A stretch of 64,000 bases of DNA from Lunularia cruciata (GCA_948567375.1 OX419762.1:55099034-55163033), one strand, 5' to 3'. Positions 12,590 to 24,349 are shown, numbered from the stretch's first letter. Notes: generated by a model from the sequence alone, not told the origin. Made by a program: numbers and translations.

Positions 12590-13173
12590 GAGTACCATGA
12601 TGTATTTGCCTGGTCTATTGATCAAATGACAGGAATTCCCAAACAACTTGGGAACATCATATTGATCTAGTTGAAGGTGCAATTCCAATTTGGCAAAGAC
12701 AATATTGCCTAAACTTGAAGTACTCACTTCTAGTAAAAGATGAAATCAATAAGTACTTGGGAGCTAAGATAATTTTTTTCTATCTTGAGCAATGAATGGG
12801 TTTTTCCCATTTTCATTGCTCCAAAGAAGAAGATTGGGAAGATTTGAGTATGCCAAGATTTCCACAAATTAAATGCAATGATGAGAAAGGATCATCATCC
12901 TTTGCCCGTCACAAATACTATTTTGGATAAAGTAGCCGATCATCCTTGCTATAGTTTTCTTGGTGGATTCTCAGGCTATAATCAAGTGTCCATCCAAGAA
13001 GAAGACAAGGAAAAGACCTCATTCAAACTCAATTGGGGCACATTCACTTACAATCAAATGTCCTCTGGGTTATGCAATGCTCTCGCTACTTTCCAGTGGA
13101 TGATAAATGCAATTTTTAGAGATTTTTTGCAAAATTTTGTGGAAGTTTTATTGATGACTTTTTTGTGTTTGGT
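12590..13173 (+). pseudogene. Outer element reverse transcriptase, N-terminal half
   Basis: Frame 12878-13258 carries RT motifs in order: HPLP, a GGFSGYNQV block (palm strand with the first Asp replaced by Gly), KTSFKLNWGTFTYNQM and SGLCNALATFQ. The catalytic IDD box is encoded at 13147-13164 but in another frame, so a frameshift precedes it. The coding sequence stops being RT at ~13173, where the minus-strand element begins, and resumes at 19593. Confidence 0.75.
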
Positions 13174-13720
13174 CTGTGAGCTGGCTTGTCTTTGCCAAGC
13201 CATTGGAATTTGGATTATAGGATGTAGTTACTCTATGTGTGATAGAGAGATGTTGTAGCATGGTTGTAGTGATGCTTCTTGTAAACTTTCCTCCTCTATC
13301 AGAAACCAACTCCAAAGAGCATCCAAACCTAGTGATAATGAATTCATAAAGAAATCTACCAACCTTATCTTCATTCTTGTCCCTCAATGGTCTAGCCTCA
13401 ACCCACTTGGTAAGGTAATCAGTAACTACCACAATGTACCAATTGTTCCTTGGGGTTCTATTGAGAGGACCTACAAAATCAATTCTCCACTTCTCATAAG
13501 CTTCTAATAATGAAATTGATCTAATTAGTGGAGTGGAAGTAGAATTTCTAGCAAAAGCTTGACAAACATGACAAGTTTTGAAATAATCAAGATAATCCTT
13601 GAAAATTGCTCCCCAATGGTAACCTGCATCTAGAATCTTGAAAGCAGTCACCTTTCTTGCAAAGTGCTCTCCACACACTAAACCTTCATGAAACTCCTTT
13701 ATGAGTAGGATAGACTTGTC
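13174..13720 (-). pseudogene. Inner element integrase (truncated)
   Basis: The open frame 13678-13148 contains the CHVC half of the zinc-binding domain, then the DDE core: WRIDFVGP (first Asp), LVSDRGGKF (second Asp) and a YNPNSNGLAK block where the catalytic Glu has become Lys. Integrase joins element cDNA to host DNA in the nucleus. This one lacks its third catalytic residue and its C-terminus, which ends at the junction with the outer element near 13174. Confidence 0.8.
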
Positions 13721-13739
13721 CTTACCCAGTGCTCTTTAA

Positions 13740-15439
13740 AGTAGACCATCTACTCCTTGGTGAAAAATAATATCCTCCACCATTGTATAAGGTCTAGATC
13801 TTGCTGCAAGGGCTTCTTCTCCCTAGCATGCATCCCTTCTGGATAGTTACCTCTTGTCACAAATCCACAATCCCCTTGTACTCCATTGGAACCTCTTGAG
13901 TGACTAAGATTGTCATGAGCTCCTCGTCCGGAAAGGAATCATCCACTAGCTCATCTCCATCATGATCATAGGCCCTAGATAATTAATCAACATTTGCATG
14001 TTTCTTTCTTGGCCTATCCTCAATGGTGTTGTCATACTCAGATAAGAGTATCATCCACCTTGCTTGTCTCACATCAACATTAGGCTTGTTGAAGATGTAC
14101 TTCAAAGCCTTGTGAGCCGTGACAATGGTGGCTTCCCTCCAATCAAGTAGTGTCTAAACTTCTTGAGACCAAAGATCATTGCCAACCCTTCTCTCTCTGT
14201 GACAGATTAGTTCTTTTCTGCTGAAACCATCCACCTACTAGCATAAGCTATTGGATGATCATGCCCATCTTGGTCTAATTGAATAAGAGTGCATCCTATA
14301 GCAACATTAGAAGCATCAATGTAGAGGATGAAAGACTTATTCCAATCAGGTTTAGCAAGAATTGGAGCTACAACAAGGGATTGTTTGAGCTCCTCAAAAG
14401 CTTTGAGAGCCTCCTTGTCCTCCAAAATCACCATGTAATCTACATCCTTCTTCATATAGATGGTCAATGCATAAGCCTTGTTGGAAAATGAGACGATGAA
14501 CCTCCTATAGTACCCAACCATCCCCAAGAATTGGCGTAACTTTGTCAAGTTTGAAGGGAATGGAAGGTCTGAGATTTTCCTCACCTTCTTAAGATCAACT
14601 GCTATTCCATCCTTGGAAATCATGTGCTCCAAAAGTAGACCTTCATCATATCCAAAAATGCACTTCTCTAGGTTGAGTGATGCATTTGCCTCATCCAAGC
14701 ATTGCAAGACCTTGATTAGATGCTCAAAGTGCTCCTCCTTGCTTCCATAAACATAAAAGTCATCAATGAAGTCTCTCACAAATTTTCCAATGAAAGGTTC
14801 AAATACATTGTTCATCAACTATTGGAATGTGGTTGGAGCATTGCAAAGCCCAAAAGGCATGACTTTGAAAGCATAAGTTCTCCAAGGTTTGGTGAATGTG
14901 GTGAGTTGTTGATGTTATGGTGTAGTCTTGATTTGGTTATATCCACTATAAATATCTCCAAAACTATACATCTCATGACCTGCAACCTCCTCCAAGATCT
15001 CATCAATGAATAGTAGTGGGTAGTAGTACTTCTTGGTAACAACATTGAGCTTCTTGTAATCCACACATACTCAAAGCTTGCCATTATTTCTCTTCACAAT
15101 GACAATTAAAGACACCTATTCTGAATTCTCCACCTCAAAGATAAATCCAGTCTCCTTGAGCTTATCAATCTCCTCCTTCACAACCAAAGATATTGGTGGG
15201 CTAATGCAACATTTCTTTTGGCAGATTGGTCTTGCATGTGACTCCACCTCTATCTTGTGCTCCTCCAAGGTGACTTCCTTCAAATCCTTGTAATTGAAAG
15301 CAAACACAAGGATGAACTTGCAAAAAATCTCCTCAAATCTCACCTTCTCCTCCTTGGTAACATTTGGGCCATACTTGAGGGTAGCTAACCTTCTCTCTAC
15401 CTTCTCAAGTGTCAATGGTGATTTATCTAGGTCCTTCAA
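13740..15439 (-). pseudogene. Inner element reverse transcriptase and RNase H
   Basis: 15439-15116 covers the RT N-terminal linker (a LEEHKIEVESHARPICQKK-like block), 15084-14815 the palm in mixed frames, and 14818-14207 a long open stretch. That stretch has the FIDDF catalytic box, the thumb with LRQFLGMVGYYRRFI, and the start of RNase H with YIDASNVAIG and HPIAYAS. Stops and frameshifts separate the pieces. The RT class (FIDDFYVYG with a long conserved connection) fits the Tat/Athila side of gypsy rather than chromoviruses. Confidence 0.8.
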
Positions 15440-15965
15440 AATCTATGGCTTAGGTAAAAAATCCATAGCACACAAGGGATACACATCTACATCCAATTCA
15501 GATTCATCCTCCTCCATGGAAGTCTCCTCTTCCATGCTTGTGTCCACACTTGAAGCTCCTTCTTCAGAATTTGATTCCCAATAATCAGAAGATGGTGTAT
15601 CTGAATGTGAAGTGTTGGTGGTGTTAGTCACAAGAATTATGACTCTATAGTTTGATGGCCCAGTCCTCAAGTACCCTTTGTGCCATCTATCAGTTGGGCG
15701 TGCTGCTCTCAACCATGGCCTCCCAAGAAGTAAGTCATAGCTTGAATCCTTCAAGACTTGGAAAGTCATGAGATTTTAAACTCCCGTAACTGAAACTACT
15801 ACCTTATGCATCACCCCTACTGGTCAAACTTGTTTTTGTTTGCCATGCTCACCACAAATGTTGAAAGCCTTGAGGGTATCATACCCAACTTCTTCATCAA
15901 CTTTTTTGACATGGCATTTACTGCTGATCCTCCATTAACCAATGCATCCTTGATGTTGTGACCAT
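15440..15965 (-). pseudogene. Inner element aspartic protease with lost catalytic Asp
   Basis: A retropepsin-like block reads LVNGGSAVNAM near 15930-15900, where the family has Asp before the Gly-Gly-Ser. Here that residue is Asn, a single G-to-A change on the coding strand. The C-terminal signature LLLGRPWLRAA follows in the open frame 15769-15443, then an acidic Ser/Glu-rich linker to RT. Confidence 0.65.
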
Positions 15966-16249
15966 TCACTCTCACATCAATCTTGTAGACATATTCACAA
16001 GCCTCCTATGGTGCTGGCTTGGCATCCACCACCCCCATTGATACTAGAGCTTTTTCCTTCTTCTTTCTCTTGCTCCTTGCAAACCACCTCTAAGCTCCTT
16101 TCTCAAAGTAGGATTCAAAGCAATCAATTGGCTCAGTGTGATGTTAGCCTTGTGACTACCAACATCCTCCAACACATTATAGTTCCATTGTTGCTTTGGA
16201 ATCAAGAAGTCTTCCATCCCCAACTTCTTCCTTGGAATCTTTGTTGATT

Positions 16250-17440
16250 ATGGTGTTGAGGTGCAAGTGCTCCTAGTAGACATAGGAGTATCCTTGCTTG
16301 GAGTAAATCCTTGACAAGAGTGAACATCCTCTACAAAACGAGCTCTCTTTTTCTCTTGTGCCAAAAGCTCCAAATTAAGACCCTTGGAGTTTGAGCACTC
16401 TCCCTTCTCATACTTGCTCTCAACCAAATCTATGGATGCTATCTCCTTACATTTATTTGGATGAAGAGCCACTTGGGTTTCACTTCCTCACTCTTTTCCT
16501 CTATTGGCTCCCTCATAACCCTTTCCTCCATGGTAAGTGGAATTTGGGCAATTCCTTTGGATATGGCCTCTTCCTCCACAACCAAAACAATTTCTCTCAT
16601 TGAAATTGTTGGCTGGTTAGCCTGCTCTACATGGATAGTTTCAATAACTCCTAGGTCCTCTCCCTACATTCTGATCCACCTCTCTCTTCTCCCATAGTTG
16701 CACCACATTGATCTTGAGATCTGCAAGTTGTTCTATGATGGTTTGAAGTGGATCCTTTGGTGGAGGTGCAAGAACAAGAGCGAGTACTACTTGTGGTGCA
16801 ACTCTTTCTACCAAAATATCAAAAGTTCCACCATACTTGTAACCTTGAGGAGGATGCATAACCTCCTTCACCACCAAATCATTCTCATCTCCTTCCAAAC
16901 TCTCCTCCATACAAATTGCAATCTTGATAGCTTCAACCTTGGAAGAAGGTTTCTTATACCTCACCTTCCTTCTAATTTGTGGTCTCAATCCTCCCACAAA
17001 ATTCTTGGTGAGCATGGCCCCTATGCCAATCATTGTAGTCTACACATCATCCCCACCCTTCCTATACACTATGCAAAATCTGGACTCTAACTTTTCTACT
17101 CTTCTCACATAGACTCTCACTTTCTCTCCATCTCCTTGCTTGAGAAAGGTAACCTCACTCATCAATCTCTCATAACTCTCATCTGGAAGAAAGTTCTTAA
17201 TGAGTGCTGAAGTCAAACTCTCCCAAGGCTCTTCTTGCACATCTCTCCTCTCTCTCTTATGGTATTCTGACTCATACCATGTAAGTGTTGTATCTCAAAG
17301 AAATCTGGTAATAATGAGCCCCACTCATTCTTCCTCCTCTCATTGTTTCCTCTGCAAGCTCTCTTGAAGTCTCTCACAAAGGCTTCCACATCTTCTCCAT
17401 CCTTGCCAAAGAAAACCAGAATTTTCCCCATCTTAACCAC
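16250..17440 (-). pseudogene. Inner element gag with CCHC zinc knuckle
   Basis: 17440-17213 and 17240-17040 give a Retrotrans_gag-like helical block (DVEAFVRDFKRACRG, then WESLTSALIKNFLPDESYERL). It continues in 17033-16641 after a stop. A perfect CX2CX4HX4C knuckle, CFGCGGRGHIQRNC, is at 16548-16589. Gag coats the RNA and builds the particle. At least one stop and one frameshift break it. Confidence 0.75.
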
Positions 17441-17660
17441 TCATTATCTTTCTTTTCTCTCAATATTTTTTTTTCTTTTCTCTCTCTCTATAAATAATAG
17501 AGTATGTACATGACTAACACCATCTAAGAATAATCCACTCTAGCAAACACAAAAATTTTAGGTTACTCCAAGATTTCTATAGTAACATCAAATCCTAGAG
17601 TGCATATTAATCAAACTCTCATAGATAATTTATCCATAAGTTGAAAGATTATCTCCATCA

Positions 17661-18161
17661 CTAATCTTGAGAACTAGCTGATGAAGGTGGTAGTATTTCT
17701 GTAGCTGTACTAAGACTCTTTCCAAGATCCTTCACCAAAGTCTCCAAAAGTGCTTTGACTCTACTACACTCATGTCCTTTTGGAAGTCCTTCCACTCCGC
17801 AAACCTCACACAACTCCTGTGTCTTAGATCTTCTCCCTCCCAATCTTGGTGAGGAAGGTCCAACATGCAAACCCAAGTCAAGAAAACCTCTCCTTTCTGG
17901 GGTTTAGGGTTTAGGGACCTAAACCCTAAATCTCTTGCTCTCAAGGGTCAATGGACATGAAATTGCTTTATGTCCCTTCTCTCTACATAGAAAGCACTTA
18001 GACTCACTCTTTCCTCCAAGTAGTGTAGGTTTTTGGATCCTCTCAACACTCTCGTCAAATTCTATTGTAAACTCTCTTTCCCTCAAATCCACCCCTAAAA
18101 TCACCTCAAACCCTTGGGGAACCTTGCATAGTCTCAATTTCCACTCTTGATGACAGTCCAT
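17661..18161 (-). pseudogene. Extra ORF upstream of gag with its own CCHC knuckle
   Basis: Between the 5' LTR and gag there is a further coding-like stretch. 18161-17919 encodes a basic N-terminus and an intact CX2CX4HX4C motif, CFLCREKGHKAISC, at 17955-17996. After a frameshift, 17876-17661 adds a CEVCGVEG...HEC Cys/His cluster and a helical tail. The element's ordinary Gag knuckle is separate (16548-16589). Ogre-type elements are known to carry an additional ORF before gag, and this may be a counterpart, but I cannot assign a function. Both halves seem to be pieces of one ~165-residue protein. Confidence 0.5.
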
Positions 18162-18909
18162 GTTCCCAAGATGAATCTAAACACTCAAACATGCTTTTTG
18201 TTGCTCTCAAACTCCTCATGCATGAGATCTCAACTTTGCAAAATTAACCCTTCCTCACAATGTCACTCAAATCTCTCAACTAGTATGTCATAGTCCTCTG
18301 AAATTTTTTACTCTTGATCAAAACTCTAGGGCATATCTCCTTACAAAATTTTAGATCTTTTCATCAAGCCATTTGGCCTAGACACCTTTCTATTCAGCAC
18401 ACATATTTAAACACACTCACTTTAAAAAGTCACAACTCTCTGTGCAAGAATGATCTCTCTCTCTAAGTTTGTTGCTAGCAAGTAGGATACAATGCACTGA
18501 AATTTCTTAGAAAGTTTCACAACAATCCACTAAAAATTGAAGAAATTGCAGACTTTGTACAATTTTCCAAAGAGCATGTAGTTGCGGGAGTAGTTTACCC
18601 TATCAACTTTCAAAAATTCTAGCCCAATGCGCATATTAGCTCTCACAATACTTCCAAGTGTACTAACTAAATGATAACCCAATCTCTCCAAATCCTTTCA
18701 AGTGTACAAGATGTACAAAATCAGCTCAAAGACATCATAATGCACTACAGGGTATAAAAATGGGTCCAAGTTCTCTTATATAATTTTAGCACTCTCTTCC
18801 ACTAAAGTTCTCTCCAAGTGAGCTCTCATAGCTTCCTTCTGTCTAATATAGAATAATATGCAAAATATTGTCTTACCTTCTAGAGAGATCATGACAATGG
18901 AACCAAAAA

Positions 18910-19592
18910 TGTAAGCCGACCTGTCTCTCACTCAGGATGAACCTTTGATGGCTATTATGGTAGCGCACCATAGACTAAGAAGGCAAAAAACCCCAACTCC
19001 ATCATACTCCTCCAAGGCTAACACTCCAAGACTCAAGACATTGCTCACTAGAGAACTCAATGAGAGAGATAGTTGCAGATGAAAGGATGATGAGTACCTC
19101 CTCACCCCTAGTTTATATACTTATGAAATAGTAAGGCACCAAAGGTACTAATTACTAGAGTAACTCAAGTTATGAGGCTAAAAGTCAAGTAAAGTCAAAA
19201 AGTATGAATATTTACCCACATGGGCATATTCCACTAAGCATGTGATCTTATCTTGACTCAACCATTAAGTCAAGGATTCCTTTACATGGGCTATCGTTGG
19301 ACTATAGAAGAATCCAAAACAAGAAGGCTTCCAGGCCCAAGAGTTCTCAACTCTTTCCTCAAAGCCAAACACCTAAGAATAATACAAAGTCAACACACTA
19401 GAATCCAAAATAGTGATGCTCATCTTTATCACTTCCTCTAAAATAAGGTCTCCTCTATCTAGCTATGCCTAACTTTAGCTAATCATGACTAATGTAGAAC
19501 CGTCCTTTATCTCTATATAAATAATATCTTTCAAGTCTTTGTAATACCAAGCTAAATATCATAATACCACACATACATAAATAGGTGTTACA
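18910..19592 (-). repeat. 5' LTR of the inner element (683 bp)
   Basis: On the minus strand it begins TGTAACACC at 19592 and ends GGCTTACA at 18910, the TG...CA form. A TATA-like TATATAAAC lies at about 19112-19120 on the minus strand. It aligns along nearly its whole length with 62919-63592. The sequence directly after the LTR (18909 downward, TTTTTGGTTCCATTG) should hold the primer site, but I could not match it to a tRNA. Confidence 0.82.
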
Positions 19593-20350
19593 AATCAAAG
19601 AGCACTACATTTGGATTACCTTCACCAAACTTTTTAGAGGTGTTGTTTTGCTAGCTTGCCATTACATCCACAAAAGAGCTTCTTTGCAATGAAGGAAGGA
19701 ATTATTTTGGGGCATCAAGCTCAAGGCGAGGTATTGAAGTTGATATCAAGAAGGTCAAAGTCATCTCCACTCTTGAATCCCCCAAAAATATTTGGGAGCT
19801 AAGATCCTTCTTGGGACATGTCGGATACTACAAATGCTTTGTGTCTAACTATGCGGTGCTAGCTGCACCTTTAACAAAGCTGATGAAGAAGCCTAAAGAC
19901 TATTTGTGGGAATCAAAACAAGAAGAAGCTTTTCAAGTGTTGAAGAAAAAACTGGTGGAAGCACCAATTATGAAGGCTCTAAATTGGGATGTCCTTTTCA
20001 TATGTATGTGGACACTTCATCCATGGCAATTGGAGTTGTCTTAAGTTAAAAGGATAAGAAGAAGTACTATCTAATTTATTACACAAATTGATATATTTTA
20101 GTTGTAGAAAAGAACTACACTACTATTGAAAGAGAAACACTCAAAATGGGACCCGCAAGAAATTTCACCACTACCTATTAGGATACTATTTTGTCTTCCA
20201 TGTAGACCATTATGTGTTGTAGTATTTGATGAAGAAGGCAAACCTGTTTGGGCAAATTGCAAGATGGATCTTGTTATTACAAGAATTCACTTACAATGTA
20301 CAAGTAAGACAGTGAGCTTTGCATTCAAATGAAAACTTCACTGTCTAGGT
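19593..20350 (+). pseudogene. Outer element RT C-terminal half and RNase H
   Basis: This is the continuation of the RT broken at 13173. The first ~90 bases supply the segment after the catalytic box, then a KEGIILGHQ motif near 19700 and the thumb/connection block LRSFLGHVGYYKCF in open frame 19811-20044. RNase H follows to ~20350 with frameshifts and stops; an ERE-type block at ~20125 matches its active-site region. Confidence 0.72.
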
Positions 20351-20639
20351 TAGAGACTCAAGACCAAGAATTGATGATTGATTTCTTGACAAGAAATTGT
20401 ATCATTTGATGGCAATCCAAAGTATGATGTATGCGGCCAAATATCATTACTTGCATACTTAGTAGTGTCCCAAGGGATTGGACCTAAAGCAGAGGGCAAT
20501 CTTCCTTAGGAAAATGGGACCATACTTGCGGAAGCACAACATTTTATTTAAAATGGGTGAAGACAATGAACTTTGGAGATGCTTGGAAGTATACAAATTT
20601 AGAGGAGTAATTGACTCCTTACACTCAAAGCAAGAAGAG

Positions 20640-21333
20640 GACACTATGGCCTGAAGAACATACTAAAGAAAATTTTTGCAATGGAGTATTGGTGGCCTAC
20701 AATGTATAAGAACACTCAAGCCCATATCCAAAATTGTAATGCCTATCAAAGAATAAGAAAGCCAACGGCTACTTCCTAATGGCCTTTGAGACCAATTTTG
20801 CCATTAGCCGCATTTGAGAAATGGGGAATTGATTTTGTGGGTCCAATTCAACCAGTGATTCAATCATGAGGAAGAGATATATCTTGGTCAGCATTGATTA
20901 TGCTACCAAGATGGTTAAAGCCAAGGCAACTTGGCAAGATGATGCATAAATTGTTGTAAAATTCTTCTTGCAAAATAACATTTCATGTTATGGATGTCCT
21001 TTGGAATTGGTCAATGACCAAAGGAATCATTTTTGAACTCACTTGTGAAGACAATAACCAAGTACTTCCAAATCAAACATTAGAAGACGATGCCTTACAA
21101 CCCAAAAGCAAATGGATGATGGAAAAGGTGAATGAATTGTTGTGCAAGATTTTGAATAAGGTGAATATCAATTATACCTATGATTGGGACACAAAGCTAC
21201 CTACAACTTTTTGGGCATACAAAACCACCAAAAATATTACAACAAAGAAAACTCTATATTTCTTCACATACGAATTGCACACATACTACCAATTGGATTT
21301 AAAGTACCATCATATTGGATCCTTTGTGAGGTG
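20640..21333 (+). pseudogene. Outer element integrase, truncated by LTR B
   Basis: 20660-20760 gives the zinc-binding half, including a WWP motif and a single recognisable Cys. The core follows: GIDFVGPIQP (first Asp, ~20830), LVNDQRNHF (~21010) and a helical KWMMEKVNELL block (~21112) in place of the usual NG..E. The last coding-like sequence reads into an LPI...VPS-like motif at ~21290. It is then replaced by the start of LTR B at 21334, so about the last quarter of integrase and the polypurine tract are missing. Confidence 0.65.
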
Positions 21334-21845
21334 TGTGGTGCACACGTTTATTATTTTTTTTTCTCTTTATTAGCATTTGAGGGAAGAAGTAAGCACAGAA
21401 AGCCAAATTGCAAAAGAAGAATGGATAAAAGTGACTTCAGAGGAAATCCAAAGAAGGCAAGATCGGATCCGATGATGGAGGTACTCAGAAGAGAAGTACG
21501 ACGGAAAAAAGTCCAAAGAGCATCGTCATTGGGTCAAAAAGTGCAGATGATACAAAGATTGTCTAACAACCTTGGTATGTGACAAGAAAGTACACTTCAA
21601 GAAACAGCGGAGGCAGAAGAAGCATGTCTTGATAGTGACAGGACATCAACACGCAAAAGAGGGGAAGTCAAATTTGAAATTGACTAAAGAATGACTACAA
21701 TTTGTGGTAATATAAAATTGTGATTGTGCAAGGACAAGTTGAATATGCCAAGTAAATTTCCAATTCCTTTGAGTAGTCTTCTTGTAGTAATGCGTGTCCG
21801 AAAACCAATTGAGAGTGCAATTTTCCGAAATCCAGAAGGGGTTAG
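21334..21845 (+). repeat. Long LTR copy B (3' LTR), first part
   Basis: Begins TGTGGTGCACAC at 21334 and matches the first ~510 bases of copies A, C, D and E. It is split at 21845 by the chromovirus and resumes at 28447. GTTAG at 21841-21845 is the target site, repeated at 28442-28446. Without the insertion and one target copy, B is 3715 bp, the same length as copy E. Confidence 0.78.
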
Positions 21846-22584
21846 TGTAATACCAAGGGTTAGCCATATGATCTAGATGTGAAATTCAGTTTGGTAACAT
21901 CTGGAATGATGTTATACATGATAGTCAAAATAGATCAGATAGAAATATCACCAAAAGAGTACTTCTACTAATAGGGCAGAAACCAAAATAGACTTGAGAA
22001 CCTTAGAACCAATAGCTAGACATATGATTTAAAGGTGAGAATTGGTTTGGTAACATATGGAAGGATGTTACACATGATGGACTAAATAGATTGGAAAGAT
22101 GTATCACCAAAAGGGGACTTCTACTAATAGAGTAGGAACCAAAATATGCTTGAAATCTTTGAAGGCAATTTTGGAGGCCTAAACGGATGAATTAGGCCTC
22201 GAAAACGTGCAGATCCCCCCCCCAAAGAAGGATAGGCTAGCCTTCCCTCCACCTTGCTTTGTCTCATGGAGAGCTTTCCAACGGTACCTTACTCACGTGA
22301 TTCTGAGATTCCTACAAGAAGATTCCCTAAAAGATTCACTCCGGTCAAAGCTTGTTTGACCAACCAGATAGGACCTAGACCAGATAGGTCACCTATCCAA
22401 GTAAGTAATCCAAGGGTGGAGCTTGCTTACATGTCACCTATCTGTATCCCTAATCCTATGGTGGAGCTTCCTTGGAGGAGATCCTCTTTGTCTATATAAT
22501 AAAGAGAAGGTGCTCCCTTGGGGCATCAAATGTTTGAGAGTGCAATCTGTGTTTTCTCTCTTCTCTTGTCCTCGGAGTATTACA
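21846..22584 (+). repeat. Chromovirus 5' LTR (739 bp)
   Basis: Starts TGTAATACC, ends GTATTACA. It contains an internal pair of related ~150-base subrepeats (GGTTTGGTAACAT and ACTTCTACTAATAG motifs occur twice), a C9 run at ~22207 and a TATA-like CTATATAATAAAG near 22490. A related older solo copy lies at 33690-34429. Confidence 0.9.
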
Positions 22585-22585
22585 A

Positions 22586-22597
22586 TGGTATCTGAGC
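22586..22597 (+). promoter_or_regulatory. Primer-binding site, initiator Met-tRNA type
   Basis: TGGTATCTGAGC follows the LTR by one base. The common plant Met-tRNA primer site is TGGTATCAGAGC, so one base is changed. Confidence 0.8.
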
Positions 22598-22724
22598 GAG
22601 TGTTCTAGTCCAAGAGAGTGGATCACCCCTCTTGGAATAGCACAAACTACTGAAACTGAGTAATGTGAGGTGGAGAACACAGAGTAATCATTAGACTTAG
22701 GAAGGACTTTAGAGAGCGGATGGG

Positions 22725-23155
22725 ATGGATGCACCGGGGGGACAATTTCCCGCACCTAGCTTTCCATTCTCAAACCCATTCCACATCAAGGTTATGTACA
22801 TCCAGCGTGAGCAGATGAGGGTATCGCTAGTTTATCACTTTGGTACGGAATTCATGGACAGAGTGATGAACTCACCAAACCCAGTGATTCTACCTGTGGT
22901 GATATATGACAGAGAGTGGGATTTGATGATCTACATTCTATTATGATAATATGGATATGAATGTCCCAAATCCTCTCCCTTTCAACACTCAAGTAGAAAT
23001 CCATTATGTAGTGAGGCCGAAAGTGATGTTTAGAGATTTTGTGGTTAGGAATTTTGGTGAAGAGTATTATCAACGAGTGATAGCTTCTAAGGTCCCAATG
23101 GTAGTTCCGATAGTTTGTGCGCCTTCCAGAGTGATTATATTGACTCTATATTGAA
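22725..23155 (+). pseudogene. Leader ORF between LTR and gag of the chromovirus, unknown function
   Basis: Two frames (22725-22946 and 22951-23154) encode related ~50-residue modules. Each has an aromatic/basic N-terminal part, an FG[TE]E(F/Y) core, an RV motif and a hydrophobic PVV/VPIV strand (YHFGTEFMDRVMNSPNPVILPVV against a VRNFGEEYYQRVIAS-type copy). Together they look like one protein with an internal duplication, broken by a frameshift and stops near 22945. No family recognised. Extra ORFs before gag are known in some gypsy lineages. Confidence 0.4.
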
Positions 23156-23187
23156 GTAGACATTAGCAATTAGGTGTTGCAGGAACC

Positions 23188-24240
23188 ATGGATCCATAGT
23201 TGCAAGAGCTGGTGCAAGGAATGCAAGGGATGTTGAATGAATTTCAAGAGATTAAGATGACCATGGAGACATTACAAAGTCAAGTGCAGATCTTGAGGAA
23301 CGATCAAGCCATGCAAGAAGAAGAGCCATCTCAAAACCCTATACCTGCGACTAAAGTGCTTGGAGAGGCACCCGTGCCTACGAACCCTATCAACGGTGAA
23401 GCCACATTGCTACTCCAGATGAAGAAGACCTACAACATCGAGCCTTACAAGGGGCAGCGTATGATGGGAGTAGTGGAAAATTGGATCTCAAGAATGAATT
23501 GATATTTCCGATTGTTCTCAACAGAGATCACCGAGCATGCTAGCGTGTTTGCATGTGGGTACTTGACCGATAAAGCCCTCACATGGTATGATGCTTGGGA
23601 ACGATCCATGCTAGTAGAAAGAAAGGAGGTCACATGGACAGCAATGCAAGAAGGATTGTTGAAGAATTTCCAATTGGTGGATTCTGTGCAGATGGCTCGA
23701 ACCCGACTATGGGGATTGAGACAGAAGCATAGCGTACAAGACTATGTGGAGGTATTTTTGGATCTACAAGTCGCAATTACTGACATGAGTCCAGCAGAGG
23801 CTCTCAACAATTTCAAACGAGGGTTGAAAGAGCGGATTTGCCAAGAAGTCATGGTGCAAAACCCTCGCACGGTATTTGAAGCCATTGCTTGTGTGCAGAG
23901 AATAGCAAGAGCATTAGGTAGAGGTGAAGGAGTAGTTCCACCTCAACATTATCGCACAAAAATGCCACACATGGGTGGACCAATACCGATGGAATTGGGC
24001 AACCTTTGATTTCGGGATTGAGGAGCACGGCCGCTTCAAGGAGAGCGGGGACGGGTAGAGGAATGAAGAGATGGAGTCCCACGAGGAGAAGGGACTCAAG
24101 GAGAACAACGCCATTGTTACAATTGTGGGCATATTGGGCATATATCTACCAATTGTTGCACTTTTTTCCCTAGAGGCCCTCGGCCTTTGTACAAGCAATC
24201 TTTGAACAACATGGAGAGGCACATTGAAGAGGAGGAGGTG
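23188..24240 (+). pseudogene. Chromovirus gag
   Basis: I place the start at the ATG at 23188 (ACCATGG context); the fourth codon is now TAG, compatible with CAG. A coiled-coil-prone N-terminus (23200-23300) precedes the Retrotrans_gag domain (~23430-23900; WYDAWE and FKRGLKERI motifs). A perfect CX2CX4HX4C knuckle, CYNCGHIGHISTNC, is at 24115-24156. A TGA at 23500-23502 also breaks the frame. Gag forms the particle and binds RNA. Confidence 0.85.
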
Positions 24241-24349
24241 GAAACTACTTCAGAAAACAAAGATTGCCAATAAATGTACCTCGCGGCCTTATTGGCTCAA
24301 TAAGGAAGCAGAGAAGCAAGGGAAGGAAGAAGAATAATGCACAAAGATC

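Larger units (their letters stand above)
13174..19592 (-). mobile_element. Inner Ty3/gypsy element nested in the outer RT, 3' end missing
   Basis: Read on the minus strand the order is 5' LTR (19592-18910), leader with an extra CCHC ORF, gag, protease, RT/RNase H and integrase. It is cut off at ~13174 inside the integrase, with no 3' LTR. The outer RT frame continues at 19593, the base after the LTR start, so this boundary is the original insertion point. The other boundary was lost by deletion with the 3' LTR, so no target duplication can be shown. Gag-pol domain order makes it gypsy. Its LTR family also occurs as a solo copy at 62919-63592. Confidence 0.82.
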
